64,000 nt of DNA from Segatella oris (lineage in GTDB: Bacteria; Bacteroidota; Bacteroidia; Bacteroidales; Bacteroidaceae): NCBI RefSeq assembly GCF_900637655.1, contig NZ_LR134384.1:1488001-1552000 (forward strand), read 5' to 3'. The translations under genes and the position numbers were made by a program. The notes under the pieces were generated by a model. The model was given only the letters and a program-made list of their open reading frames with translations. It was not told the DNA's origin and did not search any database. Positions 35,212 through 44,697 of the stretch are shown in pieces. How positions within the stretch are numbered: the stretch's first letter is position 1; every line of letters starts with the position of its first letter.

Positions 35212-36294
35212 ATGAAAGAGTTTTGGTCATTTATCATTAAGGAAACCAAGCACATAACACGTGACAAGCGCACGATGATGATATTGTTTGGCATGCCCAT
35301 CATACAGATGTTAATCTTTGGTTTCGCCATTTCTACCGATGTGAGAAATGTGAGAACAGTGGTTGTTACTTCGCAAGTTGATCACCAGACACAGCGTATT
35401 GTCGATGCACTTGACCAGTCGGAATACTTCAATGTGATGTATCAGGTGCACACGCCTGCCGAAGCAGAACAGCTCATTCGCAATCAAAAGGCTGACATGG
35501 GGGTGGTTTTCAGTTATGATTTTGCCAGCAGACATGATGGCGTTCAGCTCATTACCGACGGTACCGACCCCAATATGGCACAGCAATACAGCAACTATGC
35601 CTCGCAGATTATGGGTATCCAACTCATGAATGTCATGCAGAAGAAAGTGCCAAACAGCGTTTCTCTAAAGATGCTTTATAATCCACAGATGAAGAGTTCC
35701 TATAATTTTGTGCCCGGCATCATGGGTATGTTGCTGATGTTGATATGTGCAATGATGACGAGTATCAGTATTGTACGTGAGAAAGAACGGGGCACTATGG
35801 AAGTCTTGTTGGTGTCTCCTGTACGCCCTCTGCTTATCATTGTGTCTAAGGCAATGCCTTATCTTGCGTTGTCATTTGTTGTACTGTTGAGTATTCTCCT
35901 CATGGCGCGTTATGTGTTGTGGGTACCGATTTCAGGGAGTCTTTGGCTTATCTTCATGGTGTCTGCCATATATATATTCTTGGGCTTATCTTTGGGCTTA
36001 TTGATTAGTACGATAGCAGAGACACAGATGGCAGCCTTGTTAATGTCGGCTGTTATGCTGTTGATGCCCAGTACTTTGTTGAGTGGCATGATGTTCCCTA
36101 TAGAGAGTATGCCACGCATTTTACAATGGGTTTCAGCATTGATGCCTCCAAGATATTATATATCCGCCATGCGGAAGTTGCTTATTATGGGAGTAGGAAT
36201 TCAACATGTCGTGTCAGAAATCGTGGTACTTTCAGGCATGACCGTTCTTTTTCTGACTGCAGCACTGTTGAAGTTTAATAAAAGATTGGAATAA
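35212..36294 (+). CDS. ABC-2 type permease, first of two
   Basis: A 360-residue permease with an N-terminal helix, a large extracytoplasmic loop (about 50-175), and five C-terminal helices including SIVREKERGTMEVLLVSPVRP and the LSGMMFPIESMP segment typical of ABC-2 exporters (YbhS/YhhJ-like). It lies 2 bp after the ATPase gene. Confidence 0.9.
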   Translation: MKEFWSFIIKETKHITRDKRTMMILFGMPIIQMLIFGFAISTDVRNVRTVVVTSQVDHQTQRIVDALDQSEYFNVMYQVHTPAEAEQLIRNQKADMGVVFSYDFASRHDGVQLITDGTDPNMAQQYSNYASQIMGIQLMNVMQKKVPNSVSLKMLYNPQMKSSYNFVPGIMGMLLMLICAMMTSISIVREKERGTMEVLLVSPVRPLLIIVSKAMPYLALSFVVLLSILLMARYVLWVPISGSLWLIFMVSAIYIFLGLSLGLLISTIAETQMAALLMSAVMLLMPSTLLSGMMFPIESMPRILQWVSALMPPRYYISAMRKLLIMGVGIQHVVSEIVVLSGMTVLFLTAALLKFNKRLE

Positions 36295-36295
36295 A

Positions 36296-37387
36296 ATGCT
36301 GATACGTTATCTCGTTTATAAGGAGTTCTTACAGATGTGGCGCAATCGCTTTCTGAAAGTGTTAGCGCTGATTTATCCTGTGGTTATCATGTGTGTGTTT
36401 CCCTGGGTGATGAATATGGAGGTGAAAAATGTCGCGGTGGTAGTGGTTGATAACGACCGATCGACACTCTCGCAACAGTTGGTGCATCGTATAGAAGCCA
36501 GTCATTATTTCGTCTTCAAAGGACAAAAGACTTCCTATACTGATGCTTTGAGTGCCGTAGAACAGTCTGAAGCAGACGTGATAGTGGAGCTTCCCGCCCA
36601 TTTTGAACGCGACAGAATGCGAGGTGAAAACCCTCAAGTGCTTATAGCTGTGAATGCTGTCAATGGGTCGAAAGGCATGCTGGGGGCTGCTTATATGAAC
36701 CGCATTGTAACCGAAGCGGTAACTCCCGAGGGGCTGATTACAGCCTTGAACGACCGTGTTTCTACCTTATATCTATATAATAAGCATTTGGATAGTAAGC
36801 TGTTTATGATCCCTTCGCTCATGGGACTCCTACTGATGATTGTCTGTGGAGCTTTGCCTGCGCTGAATATCGTAAGCGAGAAGGAGGCCGGAACCATTGA
36901 AGCTATCAACGTAACGCCTGTGAGTAAGTCAGTGTTTATCATGGCAAAACTCATTCCTTACTGGCTTCTTGGATTGGTTGTGATGACAATCTGCTTTGGT
37001 TTGGCATGGCTTATCTATGGTTTTACGTGTGAGGGGAACTTGGGATTAGTTTATCTTTTAGCCCTTCTCTTGGCCTTTGTCTTCAGTGGTTTCGGTCTTG
37101 TAATCTCCAATTACAACCAGACCATGCAGCAGGCTATGTTCGTATTATGGTTCTTTTTGTTAGTGTTCATGTTGATGAGTGGCTTGCTCACGCCCGTGCG
37201 CTCTATGCCCCGGTGGGCCTATCTGACGACATATATAAATCCGGTAACCTATTTTATTGATGGCATTCGTACGGTTTTTGTGCGCGGAGGGGATTTTCAT
37301 AGCATTCTTCCTCAGTTGCTTGGCCTCACGGGATTTGCCATTTTCTTTGATAGTTGGGCTGTTTTGAGCTATCGGAAGAATAGTTGA
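36296..37387 (+). CDS. ABC-2 type permease, second of two
   Basis: A 363-residue paralogue of the preceding permease (NIVSEKEAGTIEAINVTPVSK; LMSGLLTPVRSMPRWA). The two probably form a heterodimer. It is the last gene of the tolC-hlyD-ABC-permease-permease operon, which contains every part of a one-step exporter from cytoplasm to outside. Confidence 0.9.
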   Translation: MLIRYLVYKEFLQMWRNRFLKVLALIYPVVIMCVFPWVMNMEVKNVAVVVVDNDRSTLSQQLVHRIEASHYFVFKGQKTSYTDALSAVEQSEADVIVELPAHFERDRMRGENPQVLIAVNAVNGSKGMLGAAYMNRIVTEAVTPEGLITALNDRVSTLYLYNKHLDSKLFMIPSLMGLLLMIVCGALPALNIVSEKEAGTIEAINVTPVSKSVFIMAKLIPYWLLGLVVMTICFGLAWLIYGFTCEGNLGLVYLLALLLAFVFSGFGLVISNYNQTMQQAMFVLWFFLLVFMLMSGLLTPVRSMPRWAYLTTYINPVTYFIDGIRTVFVRGGDFHSILPQLLGLTGFAIFFDSWAVLSYRKNS

Positions 37388-37642
37388 AAGCAAGCTTCTC
37401 CTTACTCCTCAGAAAGAAGAAAGTATGATTTTTAATCTATTCTACCTCTTCGAAAGAGAGGTTCGGATAGGTTTATAATTTCTTTTACAAAAGCTTTCAA
37501 ATGCTTGCGATATTCAAAAATCAAAATCAGTTGGACGGAAATACGGGTGTTTTAAGACTGTTTTGTAAGTTTTTGAAAGTCAACATGTTATTTCATTTGA
37601 TAGATTTTTCATGCTTACTTGATATGAAAATATCATGCAATT

Positions 37643-37752
37643 TGACGCAAGTTAGCCTACAATCTAGGTCAAATTGCACGCTGAAGTGATGCAGATTATA
37701 CGCTGAAATGGCGCAAATGACATGCTAAAGTGGCTTGAATTGCACACAAGGA
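37643..37752. repeat. 22-bp tandem repeat array, locus 4 (five units)
   Basis: Units start at 37643, 37665, 37687, 37709 and 37731, exactly 22 bp apart, with several units keeping the CACGCTGAAG second half. It is followed by an imperfect hairpin (TTGCACAC with GTGTGTAA). It sits inside the 673-bp gap between the permease and serpin genes; no gene is supported in the rest of that gap. Confidence 0.85.
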
Positions 37753-37987
37753 GCAAGGATTTTGAATTCCTGGCAGTGTGTAATGGGCCAAAATAGTCTG
37801 TTTCTTTATTTTTTATTTTCTATTTGGTCGTGTCTTGAAGTGTTAAAAACCGTGATGCAAAATTTACATAGTTATACTATTTAGTGAGTACTTCATATCC
37901 ATTTTCAGAGGCATTAGATCCTTTCTCTTGTCTGTACTTTTAAGGAAAATTCATATGAAAAATATAGCAATCTGTATGAAAAAGTCT

Positions 37988-37995
37988 TATCTTTG
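37988..37995 (+). promoter_or_regulatory. -7 box of the serpin gene
   Basis: TATCTTTG, 65 bp before the chosen serpin ATG; no good -33. Confidence 0.5.
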
Positions 37996-38060
37996 CAAAA
38001 GAAGCTATGATAAATAGGATAGTCATTTGGTATAAATTCAAATTAAAACATTATCAAAAC

Positions 38061-39224
38061 ATGATGAAAACAAAATGGTATATAGGGGCTTTGGCTGCAC
38101 TTTTAGTAGCTTGTAAGGCACCGACTCTACAGGAAGAGGCTGCAGGAAAATATGGTAAATTCACGGTGAACGGCACGGAACGCGTTGAAATTGACAGTAT
38201 GGTGAATGGCGTGGCCTTTCAGTTGCTCCACAAGATGCACAGTGATCAAGAGAATATCTTGGTTTCTCCACTTGGTCTTTGCTATGCTTTGAATATGCTG
38301 AATGCCGGTGCAGAGGATATGACACAACAGCAGATAAATCATGTTTTAGGGCGAGAAGGATTAGCAGACAGTTTATGTTGTAAGATGTTATTGGCTGATG
38401 CTGCAACGGTGAAGAGTCGTTCGGAAAGTCCTGATGACGAAGTTGCTACACTGACAAGCGAGAACAAGGTGGCTGTTGGCGCAGGCGTTAACTTGCTCCC
38501 GGCCTTTGAAGAGCGCATGATACGGAATTATTTTGCTGCAATCGAAGCAGGAGATGAAGCTCAAAAGATAATTCTCAGCAACACATTGACGTTTGAAGGA
38601 GTGTGGAAAGAGGCTTTTGAACCAACGGAGACGGAGCCTCATTCATTCACGACCGAACAGGGAAAGGCAACCAAGGTGCCGATGATGAGGGGGCAATTCG
38701 ACCTCAATTATATGGAAACGGATGATTATCAGTTGGTTAAAATTCCATATAAAGGCGACTTCAATCTCTATGTATTACTGCCTAAGACAGGGAAAAAGTT
38801 AGAACCTATTGTTTCGAGTTTGAATGCTACTGTATGGCAACAGGCCATGAAACAGATGAAGATGGCCGATGTAAGTCTATGGTTTCCAAAGTTCAGTGTA
38901 GCCAAGAAGAATGGCATGAAAAGCGTTTTGAAGCAGTTAGGCATGCAGGATGCTTTCGACAGCAAGCGTGCCAACCTCTCCAATATGGTGGCAGAACGAG
39001 CCTATGTTGATGATGTCAAGCAGGAAGTGAAGATTGATTTCAATGAACAGCGCACGCATGCTGAGGCTAAAACTACGGTGGAAGTGGCTGTACTTAGTGC
39101 CATTGATGAACCTATGAAAAAGGAAATAGAGAAGCGTTCTGTGTGCTGCGATCATCCATTTTTCTATGTAGTGACCAATCGGTTTGGCGCAATTTGTTTC
39201 ATGGGAGAGTATCAGCAACCTTAA
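38061..39224 (+). CDS. Serpin-family protease inhibitor, predicted lipoprotein
   Basis: The start at ATG 38061 gives MMKTKWYIGALAALLVACKA with a lipobox (LLVAC), so the protein is likely anchored at the cell surface or periplasm. The 387 residues show serpin marks: ILVSPLGLCYALNMLNAGA, LSNTLTFEGVWKEAFEP, hinge region RTHAEAKTTVEV, and the C-terminal HPFFYVVTNRFGAICFMGEY. The reactive loop lies about between residues 345 and 370; the target protease cannot be read. Bacterial serpins in gut or oral Bacteroidetes are thought to protect against host or own proteases. Confidence 0.9.
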   Translation: MMKTKWYIGALAALLVACKAPTLQEEAAGKYGKFTVNGTERVEIDSMVNGVAFQLLHKMHSDQENILVSPLGLCYALNMLNAGAEDMTQQQINHVLGREGLADSLCCKMLLADAATVKSRSESPDDEVATLTSENKVAVGAGVNLLPAFEERMIRNYFAAIEAGDEAQKIILSNTLTFEGVWKEAFEPTETEPHSFTTEQGKATKVPMMRGQFDLNYMETDDYQLVKIPYKGDFNLYVLLPKTGKKLEPIVSSLNATVWQQAMKQMKMADVSLWFPKFSVAKKNGMKSVLKQLGMQDAFDSKRANLSNMVAERAYVDDVKQEVKIDFNEQRTHAEAKTTVEVAVLSAIDEPMKKEIEKRSVCCDHPFFYVVTNRFGAICFMGEYQQP

Positions 39225-39297
39225 AACAATGGGCTTGTCGTGAGCTATTCGATTTGTTTTTGTGAAATGAAAGCCTATATTTCTTGATTTTTTTGCC

Positions 39298-39305
39298 TAC
39301 ATTTG
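39298..39305 (+). promoter_or_regulatory. -7 box TACATTTG just before a start codon
   Basis: It ends 8 bp before ATG 39314, predicting a leaderless or nearly leaderless transcript. Confidence 0.6.
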
Positions 39306-39313
39306 TGTTCGTT

Positions 39314-39979
39314 ATGAAAGTCATTGTAAGTAAGGAAATAGAGGGAGTTTGTCCTGATTTCGTTGGGGCTTGCGTGGAAGCTAAGGTTGTTAACTCCTGT
39401 TATAACAGTGAATTGTGGAAGGAAATTCATGCAATTAGTGAACGGTTTCGCGCTGAACTTACCACAGAAACACTGAAAGATGTCAGTGGAATTGCAGCAA
39501 CCCGTCGCATATATCGAGCTTGTGGAAAGGATCCTTCGCGCTATCGTCCTGCCTCTGAAGCTTTAATTCGTAGAATATTACAAGGAAAGAAGCTTTACCA
39601 AATCGATACTTTGGTAGACTTGATTAACTTGGCTTCGATAGTCTATGGATATAGTATAGGTGGTTTTGACGCTGATAAAATGGTGGGTGAACAGCTGACT
39701 TTAGGCATAGGAAAGGCCGATGAACCTTATGAAGGGATAGGACGTGGCTTGATAAACATAGAGGGCTTGCCTGTTTATCGCGATGAAATCGGGGGCGTAG
39801 GAACGCCTACCAGCGATCATGAACGCACGAAGATAACGGCTCAAACAACTCATCTCTTGGTGCTTATCAATGGATATGACGGCAAAGAAGACAGTGTCAG
39901 AGCCAATGCTTTGTATATTCAAAAGCTGCTTCGAAAGTATGCCGGCAGCGACGGAGGCCGTTTCTTTGTCTATAAATAA
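39314..39979 (+). CDS. B3/B4 tRNA-binding-domain protein
   Basis: The start was set at ATG 39314 because the ORF's upstream start codon lies before the promoter. The 221-residue protein is a free-standing B3/B4 domain as found in the beta subunit of phenylalanyl-tRNA synthetase: DVSGIAATRRIYRACGKDPSRYRPASEALIRR and GIGKADEPYEGIG. Family function is unproven; tRNA editing or binding has been suggested. Confidence 0.8.
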   Translation: MKVIVSKEIEGVCPDFVGACVEAKVVNSCYNSELWKEIHAISERFRAELTTETLKDVSGIAATRRIYRACGKDPSRYRPASEALIRRILQGKKLYQIDTLVDLINLASIVYGYSIGGFDADKMVGEQLTLGIGKADEPYEGIGRGLINIEGLPVYRDEIGGVGTPTSDHERTKITAQTTHLLVLINGYDGKEDSVRANALYIQKLLRKYAGSDGGRFFVYK

Positions 39980-39992
39980 AGCCGTCCAAAAT

Positions 39993-40023
39993 TTTGCAGG
40001 CTGTGATAAAATCATTAAATTTG
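39993..40023 (+). promoter_or_regulatory. Promoter of the small outer-membrane protein gene
   Basis: TTTG (39993-39996), a 19-bp spacer and TAAATTTG (40016-40023), 60 bp before the ATG at 40084. Confidence 0.75.
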
Positions 40024-40083
40024 CACTATTACTCCATGTATATTTAACTATTTAATTAGAGTTTTATAAGGAAAAACAGAATT

Positions 40084-40569
40084 ATGAAGAAGAAAATTAT
40101 CCTGCTGGTGACAGCATTGTTGATGACGATTACTGCCAGTGCACAGTTTGAAGAAGGTAAACTTTATTCCGGAGCATCATTAAGCGGTCTGAATTTAAGC
40201 TATAACGGAGCTGATGAACTGAACCTTGGTGTTCAGGCAAAATTGGGTTATATGATTGAAGATGACCTGATGTTGTTAGGTAATGCAAGTTTCCAGACAA
40301 GTTCAAGTAAAGGCACTCCAAACAGTATGTCACTGGGTGTTGGTGGTCGTTACTATATAGAACAGAATGGTATTTACCTTGGTGTCAATGCTAAATTCGT
40401 GCATACCAAGAGTTATAATGACTTCATGCCAGGCGTTGAAGTGGGTTATGCTTTCTTCATTAGTCGTACGGTAACCATCGAACCTGCTGTCTACTACGAT
40501 CAGAGTTTCAAGGATCATAGCAAATATTCTACCGTTGGTTTGAAGGTCGGTTTTGGCATTTATCTCTAA
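40084..40569 (+). CDS. Small outer-membrane beta-barrel protein
   Basis: A 161-residue protein with a signal peptide ([21 protein letters not shown]) and an eight-strand-like barrel rich in alternating aromatic and Gly residues, ending in [11 protein letters not shown] as expected for a last strand. It belongs to the OmpW/porin-family type; no specific function is visible. Separated from recR by 5 bp. Confidence 0.8.
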   Translation: MKKKIILLVTALLMTITASAQFEEGKLYSGASLSGLNLSYNGADELNLGVQAKLGYMIEDDLMLLGNASFQTSSSKGTPNSMSLGVGGRYYIEQNGIYLGVNAKFVHTKSYNDFMPGVEVGYAFFISRTVTIEPAVYYDQSFKDHSKYSTVGLKVGFGIYL

Positions 40570-40574
40570 TTTTC

Positions 40575-41186
40575 ATGTCAGATAAATATCCTTCTGCATT
40601 GTTGGAGAAGGCAGTAAGCGAGTTTGCTAAGCTGCCAGGTATAGGGCGCAAATCAGCTTTGCGCCTTGTATTGTATATGCTCCGGCGTGAAAATGAAGAA
40701 GTAGATGCCTTTGGAAAGGCCATCACTACACTGAAGCATGATGTGAAATACTGCAAGGTATGTCATAATATCAGTGATACAGATGTGTGTCCGATATGTT
40801 CTGACATCCGAAGGGACGACACTACAATCTGCGTAGTGGAGAATATTCAGGACGTTATGGCCGTAGAAAAGACCCAGCAGTATAACGGGTTGTATCATGT
40901 TTTGGGCGGTATCATCTCGCCAATGGACGGTATTGGCCCTAATGATATAGAGATAGAGTCGCTTGTGGAGCGTGTGAAGGGTGGCAAAGTGAAGGAAGTT
41001 ATTCTTGCCTTAAGCTCCACCATGGAGGGTGATACGACGAATTTCTACATCTCACGCAAGCTTGCAGCCTATGGGGTTGACGTCAGTGTGATAGCTCGTG
41101 GCATCTCTGTTGGCGATGAACTTGAATATACCGATGAGGTGACCCTCGGTCGGTCTATTATTAACCGAACACCTTTTAAACAATGA
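40575..41186 (+). CDS. recR: Recombination mediator RecR
   Basis: Works with RecF/RecO in gap repair. The 203-residue protein has the N-terminal HhH ([17 protein letters not shown]), a four-Cys zinc finger ([16 protein letters not shown]), and a Toprim domain ([14 protein letters not shown] ... [10 protein letters not shown]). Full length. Overlaps the next gene by ATGA. Confidence 0.96.
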   Translation: MSDKYPSALLEKAVSEFAKLPGIGRKSALRLVLYMLRRENEEVDAFGKAITTLKHDVKYCKVCHNISDTDVCPICSDIRRDDTTICVVENIQDVMAVEKTQQYNGLYHVLGGIISPMDGIGPNDIEIESLVERVKGGKVKEVILALSSTMEGDTTNFYISRKLAAYGVDVSVIARGISVGDELEYTDEVTLGRSIINRTPFKQ

Positions 41187-41626
41187 AACGCATTCAGAAA
41201 ATTCTTCTTCTCAATTATCTTTTCTCATTGGGGGTAGCTTTGTTATGGGTCGTTCTCAATGAAAACGATGTGTTTGAGCTTGTAGGAACGTTGCATACTG
41301 ATGCCAATTCTGACTTTATGCTCACTTCGGTGATGGAGATTATCACGATTTGTTCCATTCCCATTGCACTTAGATTGTTTAAGTTTGGCACTATTCGTGA
41401 GACTGTAAGAAAAGACAACAGTCAGCTTCATAGCACCTTTCTTGCATTCTCACTTGTGCGGCTTGATATGCTTTTAGCGCCGATGTTGGTCAATGCAGTG
41501 CTTTATTATCTCTTTATGAATGTGGCTTTTGGTTATATGGCTATTATTCTTTTCTTGGCCTGCTTCTTTGTATTTCCTTCGCAAGAACGCTGTGAACAGG
41601 AGTACAATGATATGCTCAAGTCTTAA
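41183..41626 (+). CDS. Hypothetical four-helix membrane protein
   Basis: A 147-residue protein with about four hydrophobic segments (near 10-28, 45-62, 85-105 and 108-130). I do not recognise the family. It is translationally coupled to recR and followed 23 bp later by a glycosyltransferase gene. Confidence 0.65.
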   Translation: MKRIQKILLLNYLFSLGVALLWVVLNENDVFELVGTLHTDANSDFMLTSVMEIITICSIPIALRLFKFGTIRETVRKDNSQLHSTFLAFSLVRLDMLLAPMLVNAVLYYLFMNVAFGYMAIILFLACFFVFPSQERCEQEYNDMLKS

Positions 41627-41649
41627 ATTATCAATCTTCTTGGCAGATT

Positions 41650-42831
41650 ATGCAACTCTCGGTAATCATCGTCAGCTATAATGTCAGGCTTTATTTGGAG
41701 CAATGTCTTTGCTCCGTTTGCCGTGCCATAGAAGGGCTTGAAGCCGAGATAATCGTTGTTGATAACCACTCGAAAGATGATAGTGTGGCTTATCTGAAGC
41801 CACTTTTTCCCGATGTTCAATTTATTCAGAGCTTTCATAATCAAGGCTTTGCATGTGCCAATAATATTGGTATCCGACAGAGTAGAGGAGAGTATGTGCT
41901 GCTGTTGAACCCAGATACGATTGTCGGTGAAGATGTTCTGAAAGATGCTTTGGCTTTCATGCAACAGCATCCTGAGGCTGGATCTGCAGGAGTTTGCATG
42001 CTCAAAGCTGATGGTAAGCCTGCTTTGGAAAGTCGCCGTGGGCTTCCAACTCCTATGACTGCATTTTATAAAATGACAGGACTCTGTCGACTTTTTCCTA
42101 ATAACAACCGCCTTGCACATTATTATATGGGAGGCATTCCGTGGAATGATGCCCGGCAAATAGAGGTTGTCAGCGGTGCTTTTTGTTTGTTGCGACGTGA
42201 GGCTTTGCTGCAAGTAGGTTTGTTGGATGAGGATTATTTCATGTATGGGGAGGACATTGAACTGAGCTATCAGCTGCTCCACAACGGTTGGCAGAACTGG
42301 TATTTGCCACTCTATATACTGCATTATAAAGGCGAAAGCACTGCAAAGACTTCTTTTCGTTACGTGCATGTGTTTTATAAGGCCATGCTTATTTTTATCC
42401 GTAAGCACTATTCTGCTGCCTCATTGATTGGCATGCCATTGAAGTTTGCCATTTTCTTCAAGGCCTTGGCCGCCATGTTTCATCAGTTAATAAGTATGAT
42501 ATTGCGGGCTTTTAACCTGTCTTCAAAGCATCAGAAAGATGACAGTTGCTATATTTTTATTGGTTGCGAGGCAATGCTTGATGCCTGCCGAAAGCTTGCA
42601 ATAAATAATGGCTTGAAGGCTCGTTTCATTGAGGGCAACCAGACTTCGATGCCTTCAGTTTCTCTTGAAGAGGCTTGTCAACGTTTCTATTTGGTTTATG
42701 ACATGGAGGTTTTCAGCTATGCCTATGTGTTGAAAGATATGGTCCTGCGTGCTGATGAACGCTGTTCGTTGGGTACATATCGCCGTAAAACCCTGATAAC
42801 TGCAGAGGAAATTATATATGAAGGAGGGTAA
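41650..42831 (+). CDS. Family 2 glycosyltransferase
   Basis: A 393-residue rhamnosyltransferase/WbbL-like GT2. The N-terminal GT-A fold has SVIIVSYNVRLYLEQCL, IIVVDNHSKDD, HNQGFACANN, and LLLNPDT (the DxD equivalent). Further on come VVSGAFCLLRR and EDIELSYQL. Residues about 295-393, after hydrophobic stretches, form an extra domain of unknown role (IFIGCEAMLDACRKLAI). The sugar donor is not determinable. It overlaps the GNAT gene by 14 bp. Confidence 0.88.
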   Translation: MQLSVIIVSYNVRLYLEQCLCSVCRAIEGLEAEIIVVDNHSKDDSVAYLKPLFPDVQFIQSFHNQGFACANNIGIRQSRGEYVLLLNPDTIVGEDVLKDALAFMQQHPEAGSAGVCMLKADGKPALESRRGLPTPMTAFYKMTGLCRLFPNNNRLAHYYMGGIPWNDARQIEVVSGAFCLLRREALLQVGLLDEDYFMYGEDIELSYQLLHNGWQNWYLPLYILHYKGESTAKTSFRYVHVFYKAMLIFIRKHYSAASLIGMPLKFAIFFKALAAMFHQLISMILRAFNLSSKHQKDDSCYIFIGCEAMLDACRKLAINNGLKARFIEGNQTSMPSVSLEEACQRFYLVYDMEVFSYAYVLKDMVLRADERCSLGTYRRKTLITAEEIIYEGG

Positions 42832-43327
42832 AGTGAAACTCAGAGCCATGGAGCCCGAGGATCTTGATGTGCTCTATGAGATTGAAAACGATGCCGAAAT
42901 GTGGCATGTCGGTGCTGTAAATGTGCCTTATTCCCGCTATCTGTTGCATGATTATATCGCCCATGCTACAGGGGATATCTATACAGATCGGCAGGTGAGA
43001 CTCATGATAGAGAATTCTGAAGGACAATGTGTCGGTTTGGTTGATCTTGTAGATTTCAATCCACAACACAATAGGGCAGAGGTCGGAATTATCATTCAAC
43101 GCAGCTATCGCCGTTGTGGTTACGCCACAGAAGCTCTAAAACTCATGCTCCACTATGCCCGAAAGGTGATACATCTGCATCAGGTTTATGCTGTCGTATC
43201 GGTTGCAAATATTCCCTCTCTGCATCTTCTTAAATCATTGGGTTTCAGTGATAATGTTGTTTTGAAGGATTGGTTGTGTGATGAGGGAGCCTTTATTGAT
43301 GCGCATTTATTGCAATATTTTTTATAA
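42818..43327 (+). CDS. GNAT-family N-acetyltransferase
   Basis: A 169-residue RimJ/RimL-type acetyltransferase: KLRAMEPEDLDVLYEIEND, GLVDLVDFNPQHNRAEVGI, and the acetyl-CoA loop RSYRRCGYATEAL. Its 5' end overlaps the glycosyltransferase gene. The substrate is unknown; SpeG-like polyamine acetylation is one possibility. Confidence 0.88.
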   Translation: MKEGKVKLRAMEPEDLDVLYEIENDAEMWHVGAVNVPYSRYLLHDYIAHATGDIYTDRQVRLMIENSEGQCVGLVDLVDFNPQHNRAEVGIIIQRSYRRCGYATEALKLMLHYARKVIHLHQVYAVVSVANIPSLHLLKSLGFSDNVVLKDWLCDEGAFIDAHLLQYFL

Positions 43328-43343
43328 AAAAGGCATAGAAACG

Positions 43344-43375
43344 TTTGGAAGAATAAAATATTATCATTACCTTTG
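43344..43375 (+). promoter_or_regulatory. Promoter of the tRNA-Asp genes
   Basis: TTTG (43344-43347), a 20-bp spacer and TACCTTTG (43368-43375), a full consensus match, 27 bp before the first tRNA. Confidence 0.85.
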
Positions 43376-43402
43376 CACTCGCAATTCAGAACAAGGTGCA
43401 TT

Positions 43403-43476
43403 GGTGCGTTAGTTCAGTTGGTTAGAATGCCTGCCTGTCACGCAGGAGGTCACGAGTTCGAGTCTCGTACGCACCG
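43403..43476 (+). tRNA. tRNA-Asp (GTC), copy 1
   Basis: 74 nt with acceptor GGTGCGT/ACGCACC and discriminator G, anticodon GTC at 43437-43439, and GTTCGAGTC T-arm. CCA is not encoded. Confidence 0.97.
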
Positions 43477-43503
43477 CTGTTATCTCTGTTGAATTTGCCG
43501 ACT

Positions 43504-43577
43504 GGTGCGTTAGTTCAGTTGGTTAGAATGCCTGCCTGTCACGCAGGAGGTCACGAGTTCGAGTCTCGTACGCACCG
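43504..43577 (+). tRNA. tRNA-Asp (GTC), copy 2
   Basis: Identical in sequence to copy 1, starting 101 bp later. Both are read from the promoter at 43344. Confidence 0.97.
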
Positions 43578-43623
43578 CTTTAAGTACTCTGAAAATAGTA
43601 TCAGAGATTTCTAAAGAAAAATG

Positions 43624-43657
43624 TAAGTGTCATAACTTCATGGAGTTATGATACTTA
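43624..43657 (+). terminator. Terminator after the tRNA genes
   Basis: A 14-bp stem with one G-T pair (TAAGTGTCATAACT with AGTTATGATACTTA). The long T run follows at some distance (43672-43680). Confidence 0.7.
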
Positions 43658-43946
43658 TGTTTTGTATCATTTCTTTTTTTTGGAGTATGTGTAGATACAC
43701 AAAAATATCCCAAAATACTCCACAACGGCTACAATTCAGCTACAAAAATTTTTGAATTTCAAAAATTGTAGCCAAGAGTGGCTACAGAGTACATCAGGAG
43801 TACGTAAGAATTGCTCATCATTTGGAAATTATGTTGAATTTTGCAGCATGGTTGTGGATACAAATGGCTACACAACTTTTTAGTTCTGGCTGCACAAGGT
43901 CCATACTATGGCTACAATTAAAAACAGGTAGTTGAAATTACTAAAT
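43658..43946. other. Non-coding junction between tRNA-Asp and the type VI island
   Basis: No gene. GGCTACA occurs at 43727, 43780, 43866 and 43910 (GGCTGCA at 43888) and inverted at 43767. The last three forward copies (43866, 43888, 43910) are 22 bp apart. GGCTACAATT and AATTGTAGCC (43727 and 43764) form an inverted pair. It may be the decayed entry point of the island. Confidence 0.45.
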
Positions 43947-43987
43947 GTTAAACATTCTTAATCTATAAGTCTTTTGATCTGTTTTCC

Positions 43988-44018
43988 TTTGTCTTTAGAC
44001 TCCTATTTCCTATCTTTG
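43988..44018 (+). promoter_or_regulatory. Intact promoter of the left hcp gene
   Basis: TTTG (43988-43991), a 19-bp spacer and TATCTTTG (44011-44018). The leader to the ATG is about 180 nt, long for this group. Confidence 0.75.
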
Positions 44019-44199
44019 CTTTCGAAGACAACAGATTGCAATTCTTCCTCTTCTTTCCAGAGCAAGACTGTCTTTCAGCCTACAGAGGAGACTTCAAGAA
44101 GTTGTTGAGGTTTTCTCTTTTTTGTTTTCATGCCGACTTGACGACAGAATCCAGAAAGACCTCCGGTTATTATTATTAACAATTTAAAAAGTTTTAATT

Positions 44200-44598
44200 A
44201 TGGGTTCATTCAGAGCAACATTGGAATTGGGCGGCAAGGAATATGACGTCCTGTATTCAAACTACGAGTTCAGCCGCAATACTGACTCTAAAGGCAAGCC
44301 GTCGTCAAGCATTTCCGGCGGAAGAGTATCTGTTACGGTAGAATCTACAGAGGATACCACTGCCATTGAGGCCATGCTCAACAGCCAGTTCAAGGCCGTT
44401 GACGGAAAAATCATCTACAAGAAGACCGAAGAGGATGCCAAGATGAAGGAAATCGAGTTCAAGAACGCCTACATCGTGCATTACAAGGAAACCCTTGATG
44501 CAACCAACGAGGTACCGATGACTATCGCCATGACCTTCTCGGCTGAGACCATTACCGTGGGCAATGCCGAGCTGGATAACCGCTGGCCAAAAGTATAA
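44200..44598 (+). CDS. tssD: Type VI secretion tube protein TssD (Hcp), left copy
   Basis: A 132-residue protein starting MGSFRATLELGGKEYDVLYS, the form of Hcp seen in Bacteroidetes T6SS (subtype iii). It would form hexameric rings of the inner tube. Sheath, baseplate and ATPase genes are absent here, so this is a satellite hcp-vgrG-effector island needing the core apparatus from elsewhere. The protein is identical to the right copy (55452-55850). Confidence 0.93.
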   Translation: MGSFRATLELGGKEYDVLYSNYEFSRNTDSKGKPSSSISGGRVSVTVESTEDTTAIEAMLNSQFKAVDGKIIYKKTEEDAKMKEIEFKNAYIVHYKETLDATNEVPMTIAMTFSAETITVGNAELDNRWPKV

Positions 44599-44697
44599 CC
44601 ACGACTGCAAGTAAGTCGGTAACAGGCCTTCCTGCCTCGGACAAGAAGCCGGAGGAGGAAGGCCTGATTTTCTTTTAAGGAATAGCAACAAAAAAAC

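Noticed and set aside
37501..37689. 62-residue open frame after the permease
   Set aside because: Runs into the 22-bp repeats and has no coding signs.
43403..43577. Tandem tRNA-Asp copies as att-site duplication made by island insertion
   Set aside because: Both are complete 74-nt genes under one promoter with a shared terminator, and no further 3'-end copy is found at the right edge of the island.
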